Below, piece after piece: positions 49,321 through 57,281 of a stretch of 64,000 nucleotides of DNA; the stretch's first letter is position 1; every line of letters starts with the position of its first letter. Position numbers and translations under genes: made by a program. Source of the stretch: Streptomyces exfoliatus (GTDB lineage: Bacteria; Actinomycetota; Actinomycetes; Streptomycetales; Streptomycetaceae). Under the pieces are notes generated by a model. That model was given only the letters and a program-made list of their open reading frames with translations, was not told the origin of the DNA and ran no database searches. The DNA lies in assembly GCF_000725545.1 (NCBI RefSeq), contig NZ_JNZP01000002.1, positions 248,001 to 312,000 of the forward strand, read 5' to 3'.

Positions 49321-50170
49321 GCAGGGCGTCGCGGGCGCTGAGCAGCCGCCCGTCGCGTACGGCGTCGAGGAAGACGAGCACGGCCTGCTCGATCCCGCGC
49401 TGACGGGCCACCGGCACCCAGTCGCCGCGGCGGCGCAGGGTCGGCTGGCCCTTGTGGTCGACGACGTCGGAGAGGTTGAGGACCTGGCGCTTGGTGTCCT
49501 GCCCCGACACCTCGAGGATCTCCTCGGTGGAACCGTTCATCCGGTTCATCATGCCGATGGCGGTGAAGCCGTCGCCGGAGAGCTGGAGCACGACGTGGTG
49601 CATGAGGCCGTCGCGGATCCTGGCCCTCACGTCGACGTGGTCGACCTCGCCGGGGAGCAGGAACCGCAGGGTGTCCACGACGTGGATGAAGTCGTCGAGG
49701 ACGAGCGTGCGGGGGTCCTCGGGCAGGCCCACGCGGTTCTTCTGCAGGACGATCAGGTCGCGCGGGTGCTCGACGCACTGGGCGTAGGAGGGCGCGAGCC
49801 GCCGGTTGAAGCCGACGGCGAGGCTGACGGCACGCTTCTCGGCGAGTTCCACGAGCCGCTCGGAGTCGGCGTACTCGTACGCGAGGGGCTTGTCGACGTA
49901 CGTGGGGACGCCCGCTTCGAGGAGACGGCCGACGATCTCGGCGTGGACGGAGGTCGGTGCGTGGACGAAGGCCGCGTCGAGCCCGGCGGCGAGGAGCGAG
50001 TCGAGGTCGCGGTGGCGCTGCGCGGCCGGCAGGTGGAGGGTGTCGGCGACCCGGTCGAGGGTGGCGGCGGTGCGGGTCTGGAGGTGGAGTTCGACCCCGG
50101 GGAGGGTGGCGAGGACGGGGAGGTACGCCTTCTGCGCGATGTCGCCGAGTCCGATGCAGCCAACCTTCAC
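49265..50170 (-). CDS. Gfo/Idh/MocA-family oxidoreductase
   Basis: 301 residues. N-terminal Rossmann fold: KVGCIGLGDIAQKAYLPVLA, and the EKP-type lysine-proline motif in PTYVDKPLAYEYADSERLVE (near 89-108). The C-terminal domain contains HVVDTLRFLLPGEVDHVDVR. Such enzymes oxidise or reduce sugars, inositols or related compounds with NAD(P). GTG at 50170 has GGGAGA 6 bases upstream. The function is unknown; the FAD monooxygenase gene lies on the same strand just upstream. The gene's end overlaps lnt by 56 bases. Confidence 0.9.
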   Translation of the reverse strand: MKVGCIGLGDIAQKAYLPVLATLPGVELHLQTRTAATLDRVADTLHLPAAQRHRDLDSLLAAGLDAAFVHAPTSVHAEIVGRLLEAGVPTYVDKPLAYEYADSERLVELAEKRAVSLAVGFNRRLAPSYAQCVEHPRDLIVLQKNRVGLPEDPRTLVLDDFIHVVDTLRFLLPGEVDHVDVRARIRDGLMHHVVLQLSGDGFTAIGMMNRMNGSTEEILEVSGQDTKRQVLNLSDVVDHKGQPTLRRRGDWVPVARQRGIEQAVLVFLDAVRDGRLLSARDALLTHELCERVVREALAQAS

Positions 50171-50229
50171 GGGGTCTCCCTTGTCGTGTCCGCGCGCCCT
50201 GGTCGTCCGGGCCGTTCGCGCGGGTCAGC

Positions 50230-51417
50230 TTACGCGGGCGGGGCCGGGGCCACCGGGGGGTGCCAGTCGGTGATGCCGTCGAAGCCGCGCAGGACGAGGC
50301 CGGGCCCGAAGCGGGAGACGGCGCCGACGAGCGTGGAGCGCAGGGCGACGGCGGGACGGGCGGAGAGCATCGTGAGCGCTCCGGTACGGGCGGCCTTGCG
50401 GACGATGGCGGTGGTGCGCGGCAGGCGGTCCGCGGTGTACGCGGCCAGGTCGCGGCCCGGGAGGAAGCCGGGCGCGGAGCGGGCGTGGTGGGCGAGGACG
50501 ACGGCGTCCTCGATGGCCTGGTTCCCGCCCTGGCCGAGGCTCGGCATCATCGCGTGCGCGGCGTCGCCGAGGAGGGCGACCCGGCCCTGGTGGAACGCGG
50601 GCAGCGGGTCGTACAGGTGGTGGACGTCGTGGCGCATGACCTGGGCGGGGTCGACGGCGGCGAGGATCTCGGGGACGGGGTGGTGCCAGCCGCCGAAGAG
50701 GCGCAGGAGTTCGGCCTTCTCGTCGTCGGGCGCCCGGCCGCCGGCGGGAGCGGTGGCCATGGCGTACGCGTAGATCCGGCCGTCCTTGAGGGGCTGGGTG
50801 CCCCAGAGCCGTCCGGCTCCCCAGGTCTCGTGGGGCGCGAAGGGCGTCGCGGGTGCGGGGATCACGACCCGCCAGGTGGTGCAGCCCGCGTACCGGAGGC
50901 CGGGGTGCGCGGGGAAGAGCGCGTGCCTCGTCGCGGAGCGGATGCCGTCGGCGGCCACGACGAGTTCGGCCTCGGTCTCGCCGTGCGGGGTGGTGAGGCG
51001 GGCGGGGCGGTGGTCGTCGCCGGGGTCGGCGAGGGAGGCGGCCGTGCCGGTGCGGACGGCTCCGTCCGGGAGGGCGGAGGTGAGGATCTCCACGAGGGTG
51101 GCCCGGTGGAGGAGGACGAGCGGCCCGCCGAAGCGGGCGGCGGCCGCACCGGCGTTCGTGCGGGCGAGCCAGCGGCCGTCGGGTGCGCGCATGCCGCCGT
51201 CGCCCTGCCAGGCGGCGAGTTCGCGGACGCGGTCGCCGAGGCCGAGGACGTCGAGGGCGCGCTGGGCGTTGGGGGCGAGGCCGATGCCCGCTCCGACGGG
51301 GGCGAGGTCCGCGGCCCGCTCCAGGACGGTGACCTGCCAGCCGTTGCGGTGGAGGGCGACGGCGGCGGTGAGTCCGCCGATTCCGCCTCCGACGACGATG
51401 GCCCGGTGCTGTTCCAT
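50230..51417 (-). CDS. FAD-dependent monooxygenase (PHBH fold)
   Basis: 395 residues. The Rossmann FAD motif VVGGGIGGLTAAVALHRNGW occupies residues 8-27, a DG motif appears in VVAADGIRSATRHAL near 150, and the GD motif in RVALLGDAAHAMMPSLGQGG near 280. These are class A flavoprotein hydroxylases, likely acting on an aromatic compound. The start ATG 51417 gives MEQHRAIVVGGG. It is divergent from the TetR gene, with two 14-base palindromes in between, so the TetR protein probably represses it. The Gfo/Idh gene lies downstream on the same strand and could be co-regulated. Confidence 0.93.
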   Translation of the reverse strand: MEQHRAIVVGGGIGGLTAAVALHRNGWQVTVLERAADLAPVGAGIGLAPNAQRALDVLGLGDRVRELAAWQGDGGMRAPDGRWLARTNAGAAAARFGGPLVLLHRATLVEILTSALPDGAVRTGTAASLADPGDDHRPARLTTPHGETEAELVVAADGIRSATRHALFPAHPGLRYAGCTTWRVVIPAPATPFAPHETWGAGRLWGTQPLKDGRIYAYAMATAPAGGRAPDDEKAELLRLFGGWHHPVPEILAAVDPAQVMRHDVHHLYDPLPAFHQGRVALLGDAAHAMMPSLGQGGNQAIEDAVVLAHHARSAPGFLPGRDLAAYTADRLPRTTAIVRKAARTGALTMLSARPAVALRSTLVGAVSRFGPGLVLRGFDGITDWHPPVAPAPPA

Positions 51418-51437
51418 GACTGCTCCTCGGATCGGGT

Positions 51438-51451
51438 ACTACAGATGTAGT
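51438..51451. promoter_or_regulatory. TetR operator, site 1 (ACTACAGATGTAGT)
   Basis: ACTACA-N2-TGTAGT palindrome, 21 bases upstream of the monooxygenase ATG. It is nearly identical to site 2, with arms identical in both copies. Confidence 0.75.
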
Positions 51452-51471
51452 GCCTCCCGTTCCGCCACCGT

Positions 51472-51485
51472 ACTACAGGTGTAGT
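51472..51485. promoter_or_regulatory. TetR operator, site 2 (ACTACAGGTGTAGT)
   Basis: Second copy of ACTACA-N2-TGTAGT, 34 bases centre-to-centre from site 1 and 23 bases before the TetR ATG. Two identical-arm palindromes in a divergent TetR/target gap make a strong operator prediction. The 34-base spacing is about three helical turns. Confidence 0.75.
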
Positions 51486-51508
51486 CGGCCGGGTAGTAGG
51501 TTGTCCCC

Positions 51509-52204
51509 ATGACCGCATCGAACCCCGTCACCGCCTCCGCCACCGCCCCGGATCCGGAGGCCCGCGCCTCCCGCGCCGAGCGGATCGGGGACGCGGCGCT
51601 CGACCTTCTCGTCGAGCGCGGCATGCGGGGCCTGACGCACCGCGCCGTGGACGAACGGGCCGGGCTGCCGCAGGGATCGACGTCCAACCACGCGCGCACA
51701 CGCCAGGCGCTCCTGGAGACGGCCGTGCGGCGGCAGGTCGAGCTGGAGGCGCGGGTCCTGACCCCGGCCGAGCTGCCGGGCGCGGGCGGGGAAAGCGGTT
51801 CGACCGTCGACACCCACGCGCTCAGGGACGGCGGCTCGGGTGCCGTCCCTGACGAGCTCGTCGACATGCTCGCCCTCGCCGTGCACCGCTACCTCACCCA
51901 CCACCGCGCGCTGCTCGTCTCCCGCTACGAACTGGCCCTGGAGGCCACCCGCCGCCCCGAGCTCCGCTCGTTCTTCGACGCCGCGGGCTCCGTGTTCCGC
52001 GGCCCGCTGATCGCGGCGATGGCGGCGGCCGGCTCACCGGAGCCCGAGCGTCACGCGCTCTCCCTCGTCGCCTGGTGCGAGGGGCTGCTGTTCTCCTGCG
52101 CCGTCGGTTCCTTCCACGCCTCCGTGCCCGGCCGCGCGGAACTGCGCACGGGAGTCGAGGAGTTGATGCGGGGCATGCTCGCCGACCCTCCCCCCGGGGA
52201 GTGA
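51509..52204 (+). CDS. TetR-family regulator
   Basis: 231 residues. HTH at about 25-70: GDAALDLLVERGMRGLTHRA then VDERAGLPQGSTSNHARTRQ. The ligand domain (about 110-225) contains LALAVHRYLTHHRALLVSRY and WCEGLLFSCAVGSFHASVPG. A loop near 85-110 (PGAGGESGSTVDTHALRDGG) is longer than in compact TetR proteins. It likely binds the two palindromes upstream and represses its own gene and the divergent FAD monooxygenase, releasing with an aromatic or lipophilic ligand; the ligand is inferred from context only. ATG 51509. Confidence 0.93.
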   Translation: MTASNPVTASATAPDPEARASRAERIGDAALDLLVERGMRGLTHRAVDERAGLPQGSTSNHARTRQALLETAVRRQVELEARVLTPAELPGAGGESGSTVDTHALRDGGSGAVPDELVDMLALAVHRYLTHHRALLVSRYELALEATRRPELRSFFDAAGSVFRGPLIAAMAAAGSPEPERHALSLVAWCEGLLFSCAVGSFHASVPGRAELRTGVEELMRGMLADPPPGE

Positions 52205-52237
52205 AAGCGCTGGCGCACTCGATGATCATGGGGGACG

Positions 52238-52774
52238 ATGCCGCGCATGACGACCGAACGTACTGAAGCCGCTCTCCGCGTCGACCCGTCCACCACCTCG
52301 GGCGAGCGGGAGGCGCTGGAGCAGTGGCTCGACTTCCACCGCGCGACCCTCGCGAGGAAGTGCGAGGGGCTGGACGACGCCCAGCTGCGCACCCTCTCCG
52401 CCCCTCCGTCCGACCTCAACCTGATGGGTCTCGTCCGGCACATGGCCGAGGTCGAGCGCGGCTGGTTCCGCCGCGTCCTCGCCGGTGAGGACGTCGGCTG
52501 GATCTACAGCACCGACGAGGACCGCGACGGGGACATCCACGTCACGGACGAGGACACCTACGACGAGGCCCACGCCACCTGGCAGGCGGAGATCGCCCGT
52601 GCCCGCACCCTGGCCGCCACGCGCGGACTGGACGACCTCGGCGTGGGCGAGCACCGCAGCGGACGGACCTTCAACCTCCGCTGGATCTACCTCCACATGA
52701 TCGAGGAGTACGCCCGCCACAACGGCCACGCGGACCTCCTCCGGGAGCGCGTCGACGGCGCGACCGGGGACTGA
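52238..52774 (+). CDS. DinB/DUF664-family protein
   Basis: 178 residues with the four-helix DinB-like bundle. Metal-binding His appear in the GLVRHMAEVERGWFRRVLAG helix (His near residue 67) and in the closing HMIEEYARHNGHADLLRERV helix (several His near 152-163). Such proteins include mycothiol- or bacillithiol-dependent transferases; DUF664 members in actinobacteria are often mycothiol S-transferase-like. ATG at 52238 or 52247; GGGGGA just upstream of 52238 supports the former. Reaction unknown. Confidence 0.88.
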   Translation: MPRMTTERTEAALRVDPSTTSGEREALEQWLDFHRATLARKCEGLDDAQLRTLSAPPSDLNLMGLVRHMAEVERGWFRRVLAGEDVGWIYSTDEDRDGDIHVTDEDTYDEAHATWQAEIARARTLAATRGLDDLGVGEHRSGRTFNLRWIYLHMIEEYARHNGHADLLRERVDGATGD

Positions 52775-52889
52775 GCGCGTCCCGGGCACTCAGCCGGGTC
52801 AAGGCAGGCGCCGCAGCGGCTCACCCGTGCGGGGCATTCCCCACGGGTAGGGGCGCGAAGATCGTCGCCGGACCAGCAGAGTTGCGCGG

Positions 52890-53387
52890 GTGCATGGAAC
52901 CCGAACCACAGCGAAGATCCTGGTCGGGGCGGCCGTGGCCGCCCTCGCGGGCTGCGTCTCGGTGGACACCCCGCCGACGGCGCCCGCCCCCGCGCCCGCG
53001 CCCGTCGCGGAGACCGTACGCCCCGGCCAGGACGTGGCCCCGCAGATCGTCGAGGGCCCGGCCCGCGAGGCCCTCGAAGCGGCCCTGCCGGCTCCCCCGC
53101 CGTCCGCCGAGCCCCGCACCACCCCGTCGTCCGAGGTACGCCGCCGGGCGGTGACCCCGCCCCGCCCGGAGACACGACGCCCCGAGGCCGTACCGCAACA
53201 GCGTGAACGACCGCGCCCGGCGCCCCGGCGGGAGCTCCCCGAGATGCCGGAGCTGCCGAGACCGACCGGGGTGCCGACGAAGGTTCCGGTGTCCCGGGCG
53301 GACGTGTGCGAGCTGGGCGAGCGGTACGGCGGCTGGGCCCCCGGCAGCGAGCCGTCCAGGATCTGTCGCGGCGCGTCGGGCCGCTGA
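52890..53387 (+). CDS. Predicted lipoprotein, proline-rich
   Basis: 165 residues. The N-terminus is a lipoprotein signal: ARG/THR head, hydrophobic ILVGAAVAALAGC, with the lipobox cysteine at about residue 22 (ALAGC). The mature part is a Pro/Ala/Arg-rich linker (PAPAPAPVAETVR, RPRPAPRRELPEMPELPRPT) and a small C-terminal end with two Cys (VCELGERYGGWAPG, ICRGAS). No domain is recognised. The start is GTG 52890 because it places the lipobox correctly. It is probably processed by the general lipoprotein pathway including Lnt, encoded 3.5 kb upstream. Confidence 0.78.
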   Translation: MHGTRTTAKILVGAAVAALAGCVSVDTPPTAPAPAPAPVAETVRPGQDVAPQIVEGPAREALEAALPAPPPSAEPRTTPSSEVRRRAVTPPRPETRRPEAVPQQRERPRPAPRRELPEMPELPRPTGVPTKVPVSRADVCELGERYGGWAPGSEPSRICRGASGR

Positions 53388-53440
53388 CCGGCGCGGGTCA
53401 CGGCCGCCCACGTCGCCCCGGTTCCGTCCCTCCGCGTCGG

Positions 53441-53914
53441 TCACTCCGCGCGGAGCCGTACCTCCAGGCGCTCGATCGCGGCCCGCACCCCGTTCCCGTA
53501 GCCGTCGTCGTCGAGGTGGTCCGACGCCGCGCGGGCCCGGTCCAGATGGACCCGCGCGGCGTCGGGCTGCTGGAGCTTGACGTAGTCCGCGGCCAGGTTG
53601 AGGTGGAGCGAGGGGTACAGCGCGCGGAGGGCCACCGCGGAGCCGTGCTCGGCGAGGCGCTCGTCTGCGAGACCCTCCGCCGCGTTCAGCGCGCGGAGGT
53701 CCCAGGCCAGCTCGGTGTCGGGGTCGTCCTGGGCGTCCGCCATGTAGTGCGCCAGGGTGCAGCGGTGCAGGGGGTCCCCGTCGGGACCGATCTGCTGCCA
53801 CAGCACCCCGAAGCGATTGCGGGCCTCCTCGCGGTCACCGCCGTGGAGCAGCATCATGGCCTGCCCGATCCTCGTCATGACCCCGTCGTCCGACACCTGC
53901 TGCTGCTCGGTCAC
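53441..53914 (-). CDS. Small helical protein of unknown function (TPR-like)
   Basis: 157 residues. It is helix-rich with a TPR-like pattern: MLLHGGDREEARNRFGVLWQ, CTLAHYMADAQDDPDTELAW, SLHLNLAADYVKLQQPDAAR and LDRARAASDHLDDDGYG. The repetition of about 34-36 residues suggests two to three TPR or similar repeats. No signal or membrane segment. GTG at 53914 has GGAGG 5 bases upstream; GTG at 53938 is also in frame but lacks that site. Function unknown; TPR proteins commonly mediate protein interactions. It is convergent with the lipoprotein gene. Confidence 0.75.
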   Translation of the reverse strand: MTEQQQVSDDGVMTRIGQAMMLLHGGDREEARNRFGVLWQQIGPDGDPLHRCTLAHYMADAQDDPDTELAWDLRALNAAEGLADERLAEHGSAVALRALYPSLHLNLAADYVKLQQPDAARVHLDRARAASDHLDDDGYGNGVRAAIERLEVRLRAE

Positions 53915-53984
53915 CGCGACCTCCACCCGCTCACCCACTGGGAGAGCCGACGCTAGCCGCACCCGGCCCGGATCGGGCCGAGGC

Positions 53985-54668
53985 TCAGCCGAGGTCGGGG
54001 ATGCGCCAGTCGATCGGCTCGTGTCCCTGGGCCGCGACGGCCGCGTCGATCTGGGTGAAGGGCCGCGATCCGAAGAACTTCTTCGCCGAGAGGGGCGAGG
54101 GGTGGGCGCCCTTCACCACGACGTGCCTCTCCTCGTCGATGAGCGGCAGCTTCTTCTGGGCGTAGTTGCCCCAGAGGACGAAAACGGCGGGGTCGGGCCG
54201 CGAGGCGACCGCGGTGATCACCGCGTCCGTGAACTTCTCCCAGCCCTTGCCCTTGTGCGAGTTCGCCTCGCCGGAGCGGACCGTCAGGACCGCGTTGAGC
54301 AGGAGGACGCCCTGCTCGGCCCACGGCATCAGATAACCGTTGTCCGGGACCGGGTGGCCGAGCTCGGCCTGCATCTCCTTGTAGATGTTCCGCAGGGAGG
54401 GCGGGGTCTTCACCCCGGGCCGGACGGAGAAGCAGAGGCCGTGGCCCTGCCCCTCGCCGTGGTACGGGTCCTGACCGAGGATCAGGACCTTCACCTTGTC
54501 GTACGGGGTGGCGTCGAGGGCGGCGAAGACCTCGTCCTTCGGCGGGAAGACCGGTCCCCTGGCGCGCTCCTCCTCGACGAACTCGGTGAGCTGGGCGAAG
54601 TACGGCTTGCGCAGCTCCTCGCCGAGGACACCCCGCCAGGACTCGGGCAGCATGCTGGTGTCGGTCAC
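53985..54668 (-). CDS. ung: Uracil-DNA glycosylase (family 1)
   Basis: 227 residues, family 1 UDG. Both signatures are intact: GQDPYHGEGQGHGLCFS (near 65-81) with the catalytic Asp, and HPSPLSAKKFFGSRPF near 190 with the DNA-contact His. It removes uracil from DNA to start base-excision repair, in parallel with the mug-encoded enzyme at 5.2 kb. GTG at 54668 (MTDTSMLPESW). A hairpin at 54717-54739 separates it from the upstream peptide-binding gene, so it is probably transcribed alone. Confidence 0.97.
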   Translation of the reverse strand: MTDTSMLPESWRGVLGEELRKPYFAQLTEFVEEERARGPVFPPKDEVFAALDATPYDKVKVLILGQDPYHGEGQGHGLCFSVRPGVKTPPSLRNIYKEMQAELGHPVPDNGYLMPWAEQGVLLLNAVLTVRSGEANSHKGKGWEKFTDAVITAVASRPDPAVFVLWGNYAQKKLPLIDEERHVVVKGAHPSPLSAKKFFGSRPFTQIDAAVAAQGHEPIDWRIPDLG

Positions 54669-54716
54669 GGTCTACAACCTCCGGTGGACGTTCCTGTCTA
54701 CGTCCCCGAACCTACC

Positions 54717-54739
54717 GGGGGCCACTGACAGTGGCCCCC
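54717..54739 (-). terminator. Hairpin after the peptide-binding protein gene
   Basis: GGGGGCCACT (54717-54726) and AGTGGCCCCC (54730-54739) are perfect 10-base arms with a GAC loop. It lies just after the stop codon of the SBP gene on the minus strand and 48 bases before the ung start. Confidence 0.8.
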
Positions 54740-54759
54740 CGCAGGCCTCCGGCGCTCTG

Positions 54760-56337
54760 CTACCAGCTGGCCCGGCGGTGCAGCTCCCACAGCTGCATGA
54801 CCGTCTGCGGGTCGAGGGCGACCTCGCCGCCGCCGATGTCCTCACGGGCCGCGATGTACAGCTTGCCCTGCCACAGCGGGAGCAGCCGGACGTCCTGGAC
54901 CATGATCTCCTGGGCCTCCTCGAACTCCGCCGTGACGGTCGCGCGGTCGCTCTCGCGGCGGGACTTCGGGAGCAGCTCGCCGGTGATCCTCGGGCTCACG
55001 TAGGGCGTGCCGAGGACGTTCTCCTCACCGACGAAGGGCGCGACGAAGTTGTCCGGGTCCGGGAAGTCGGGGAACCAGCCGCGCCCGAAGACCGGGTACT
55101 CGCCCTTCTGGTAGCCCGCCTGGAACTCCTTCCAGGGCTTGCCCTGGACGGAGACCTCGAAGAGGCCGGACTTCTCCAGCTGCCGCTTGAGCTCGTTGAA
55201 CTCGGCGGCCGTGGAGGAGCCGTACCGGTCCGTCGTGTACCAGAAGGTCAGCCCGACGGGCTCGGTGATGCCGGCGTCGCGGAGGATCTTCTTGGCCTTG
55301 GCGGCGCTCGGCGTGCCGAAGCGGTCGAAGAACTTGGTGGTGTGGGCCCCGATGCCCTTGGGAACCATCGAGTACAGGGGCTCGGCGGTGCCCTGGTAGA
55401 CCCTGTTGACCAGTTCGTCGCGGTCGACGAGCTGGGCGATGGCCTTGCGGACGGGGAGCTTGGCGACCGAGGCGTCCTGGGTGTTGAAGACCAGGTAGCG
55501 GATGTCGGCGCCGGTGGACTCGACGAGCTGGAGGCCCTGGTTCTCGGGCTTGTCCTCCTGGAAGGCGACGACCTCCTCGGCGGTGAGGCCGCGGTAGGTG
55601 GCGTCGATCTCGTGCTTCTTGAGCGCCTCGACCATCGCGTCCGACCGGTCGAAGTACCGGATGGTCACGCCGCCGTTCTTGCGGTCGGCGAAGCCCTTGT
55701 AGGTGGGGTTCTTGGTCAGCTCCGCCGTCTGGCGCTCGGTGTACGAGTCGAGGACGTACGGTCCCGAGCCGACGAGCTTGCCGTCCTTGCGAAGCTGGTC
55801 GGCCGGGTACTCGGCCGGGTCCACGAGGGACATCGCCGGGGTGGCGAGGACGAACGGGAAGGTGGCGTCCGACTTGTTGAGCCGGAAGACGACGGTCCGG
55901 TCGCCGACGGTCTCGATCTTGTCGAGCGAGCCGAGCATCCCGTTGGGGCCGCCCTTGTGGTTGATCGTGCGGATGCGCTCGATCGAGTACTGCACGGCCT
56001 TCGCGTCGAGCTTGTGCCCGTTGGAGAACGTGAGGCCCTCCACGAGCTTGCACTCGAAGACCCGGCTGGACGTGTCCGTGAACTTGCAGTCGGCCGCATC
56101 GGAATTCGGCGTCGTGCTGCCCGTCGGAAAACTCACCAGGGTCTGGAATACATTCCGGAAGAGCTCCCAGGAGTTGTCCCAGGCCGCGGCCGGATCAAGC
56201 GTGGTGGGAGAACTCGTCGTACCGACGACAATTCTCTGATCCCCGGGGGATTCACTGTCGGAGAAGACACTGCATCCGGATACCAGGGATATGGACACAA
56301 GGGCTGCAGCCGCCTGCAGACTGGTCCGGTTGAACAC
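54760..56337 (-). CDS. Orphan peptide/oligopeptide ABC-transporter substrate-binding lipoprotein (SBP family 5)
   Basis: 525 residues. Lipoprotein signal with lipobox LVSGC (Cys near residue 22), followed by a two-lobe SBP_bac_5 fold: IVVGTTSSPTTLDPAAAWDN near 36, LVEGLTFSNGHKLDAKAVQY near 98, and the closing WFPDFPDPDNFVAPF near 440. It would bind oligopeptides, dipeptides or similar solutes and deliver them to an ABC importer. No permease or ATPase gene is adjacent, so it is an orphan binding protein. The start is GTG 56337 because it places GAGGAG 7 bases upstream, rather than GTG 56343. Confidence 0.93.
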   Translation of the reverse strand: MFNRTSLQAAAALVSISLVSGCSVFSDSESPGDQRIVVGTTSSPTTLDPAAAWDNSWELFRNVFQTLVSFPTGSTTPNSDAADCKFTDTSSRVFECKLVEGLTFSNGHKLDAKAVQYSIERIRTINHKGGPNGMLGSLDKIETVGDRTVVFRLNKSDATFPFVLATPAMSLVDPAEYPADQLRKDGKLVGSGPYVLDSYTERQTAELTKNPTYKGFADRKNGGVTIRYFDRSDAMVEALKKHEIDATYRGLTAEEVVAFQEDKPENQGLQLVESTGADIRYLVFNTQDASVAKLPVRKAIAQLVDRDELVNRVYQGTAEPLYSMVPKGIGAHTTKFFDRFGTPSAAKAKKILRDAGITEPVGLTFWYTTDRYGSSTAAEFNELKRQLEKSGLFEVSVQGKPWKEFQAGYQKGEYPVFGRGWFPDFPDPDNFVAPFVGEENVLGTPYVSPRITGELLPKSRRESDRATVTAEFEEAQEIMVQDVRLLPLWQGKLYIAAREDIGGGEVALDPQTVMQLWELHRRASW

Positions 56338-56375
56338 GTGCACGCTCCTCGTTCAGCCAGGGGTCGGCCGACGAT

Positions 56376-56398
56376 ACCGCAGCACCCCGTCAGGTCAA
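56376..56398 (-). promoter_or_regulatory. Promoter candidate of the SBP gene
   Basis: On the minus strand, TTGACC (56393-56398) and TATCGT (56371-56376) are separated by 16 bases. The -35 box overlaps the inverted repeat at 56385-56416. The transcript would start about 25-30 bases before the start codon. Confidence 0.45.
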
Positions 56399-56416
56399 TC
56401 TTCGAGCCTGACGGGG
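56385..56416. promoter_or_regulatory. Inverted repeat CCCCGTCAGG-N12-CCTGACGGGG
   Basis: Perfect 10-base arms with a 12-base spacer, overlapping the -35 region of the SBP promoter. Likely an operator for a dimeric regulator or a leader hairpin. The same 10-12-10 geometry recurs 33 bases further upstream with a different sequence. Confidence 0.5.
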
Positions 56417-56448
56417 CACTTGAGGCATTCGACATACAATCGGGCGCA

Positions 56449-56480
56449 ATCCGGACACCGATTACGGAAAGTGTCCGGAT
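56449..56480. promoter_or_regulatory. Inverted repeat ATCCGGACAC-N12-GTGTCCGGAT
   Basis: Perfect 10-base arms with a 12-base spacer, just downstream of the SDR gene end and upstream of the SBP promoter. It could be a terminator of the SDR gene or an operator for the SBP gene. It lies 5 bases from the SDR stop codon. Confidence 0.45.
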
Positions 56481-56485
56481 ATCGG

Positions 56486-57253
56486 TCACCCGACTCCGGC
56501 GTTCAGAAAAATCCCGCCGTCGACGACGAGCGTCTGACCAGTGATCCACTCGGACTGTGACGAGGTCAGGAAGGCTGCCGCTCCTCCGATGTCCTCCGGC
56601 TCGCCGAGCACGCCGAGCGGGTAGGCGGCGGCCGCCTCCGCCTCCCGGCCCTCGTACAGCGCCTGCGCGAATTTCGTCTTCACGACGGCAGGGGCGATGG
56701 CGTTGACCCGCACGAGCGGCGCGAATTCATGCGCCAGCTGAAGGGTCAGGTTGATCATCGCCGCCTTGCTCATTCCGTACGCGCCGATAAACGGCGAGGC
56801 GGAGACTCCGGCGACCGACGCGATATTCACGATCGCGCCGCCGTGATCCTTCTGCCAGGCGTGCCAGCTCCGCTGGGCGAAGCCGAGGGCGGAAACCACG
56901 TTCGTCTCGAAGACCTTGCGGGCCACCCCGAGGTCAAGATCGGCGATCGGCCCGAACACAGGATTCGTACCTGCGTTGTTGATCAAAAAGTCCAGCCGGC
57001 CGAAGCCGTCCATCGCCGCCTCGACGGCGGCGGCCTGGTGGACCTCGTCGTGGGCCTTGCCCGCGACGCCGATGGCCCGGTCGGCCCCGAGCCGCTCGAC
57101 GGCCTCCTTGAGGGCCTCCTCACCGCGTCCGGTGATGACGACCCGGTCGCCGCGGGCGACGAGCGCCTCGGCGACGCCGTACCCGATGCCCCGGCTCGCG
57201 CCGGTGACGAGGGCGACCTTGCCGGACAGCTCCGGCCGTTCCTGTGCGGTCAT
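56486..57253 (-). CDS. Short-chain dehydrogenase/reductase (SDR)
   Basis: 255 residues, classical SDR. NAD(P) motif TGASRGIGYGVAEAL near residue 17, catalytic Ser in NIASVAGVSASPF (near 140), catalytic YxxxK in AYGMSKAAM (near 155) and VNAIAPAVVKTKF near 184. LINNAGTNPVFGP is the NNAG loop. ATG 57253 (MTAQERPELSGKVALV) is preceded by a GAGGAG-type site. It lies 28 bases from the FabG-type gene upstream and probably forms an operon with it. Such SDR pairs occur in fatty-acid or acyl-CoA catabolism; substrate unknown. Confidence 0.92.
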   Translation of the reverse strand: MTAQERPELSGKVALVTGASRGIGYGVAEALVARGDRVVITGRGEEALKEAVERLGADRAIGVAGKAHDEVHQAAAVEAAMDGFGRLDFLINNAGTNPVFGPIADLDLGVARKVFETNVVSALGFAQRSWHAWQKDHGGAIVNIASVAGVSASPFIGAYGMSKAAMINLTLQLAHEFAPLVRVNAIAPAVVKTKFAQALYEGREAEAAAAYPLGVLGEPEDIGGAAAFLTSSQSEWITGQTLVVDGGIFLNAGVG

Positions 57254-57281
57254 GTGTGCCTCGCTCCTCTCGCTGCGGACG

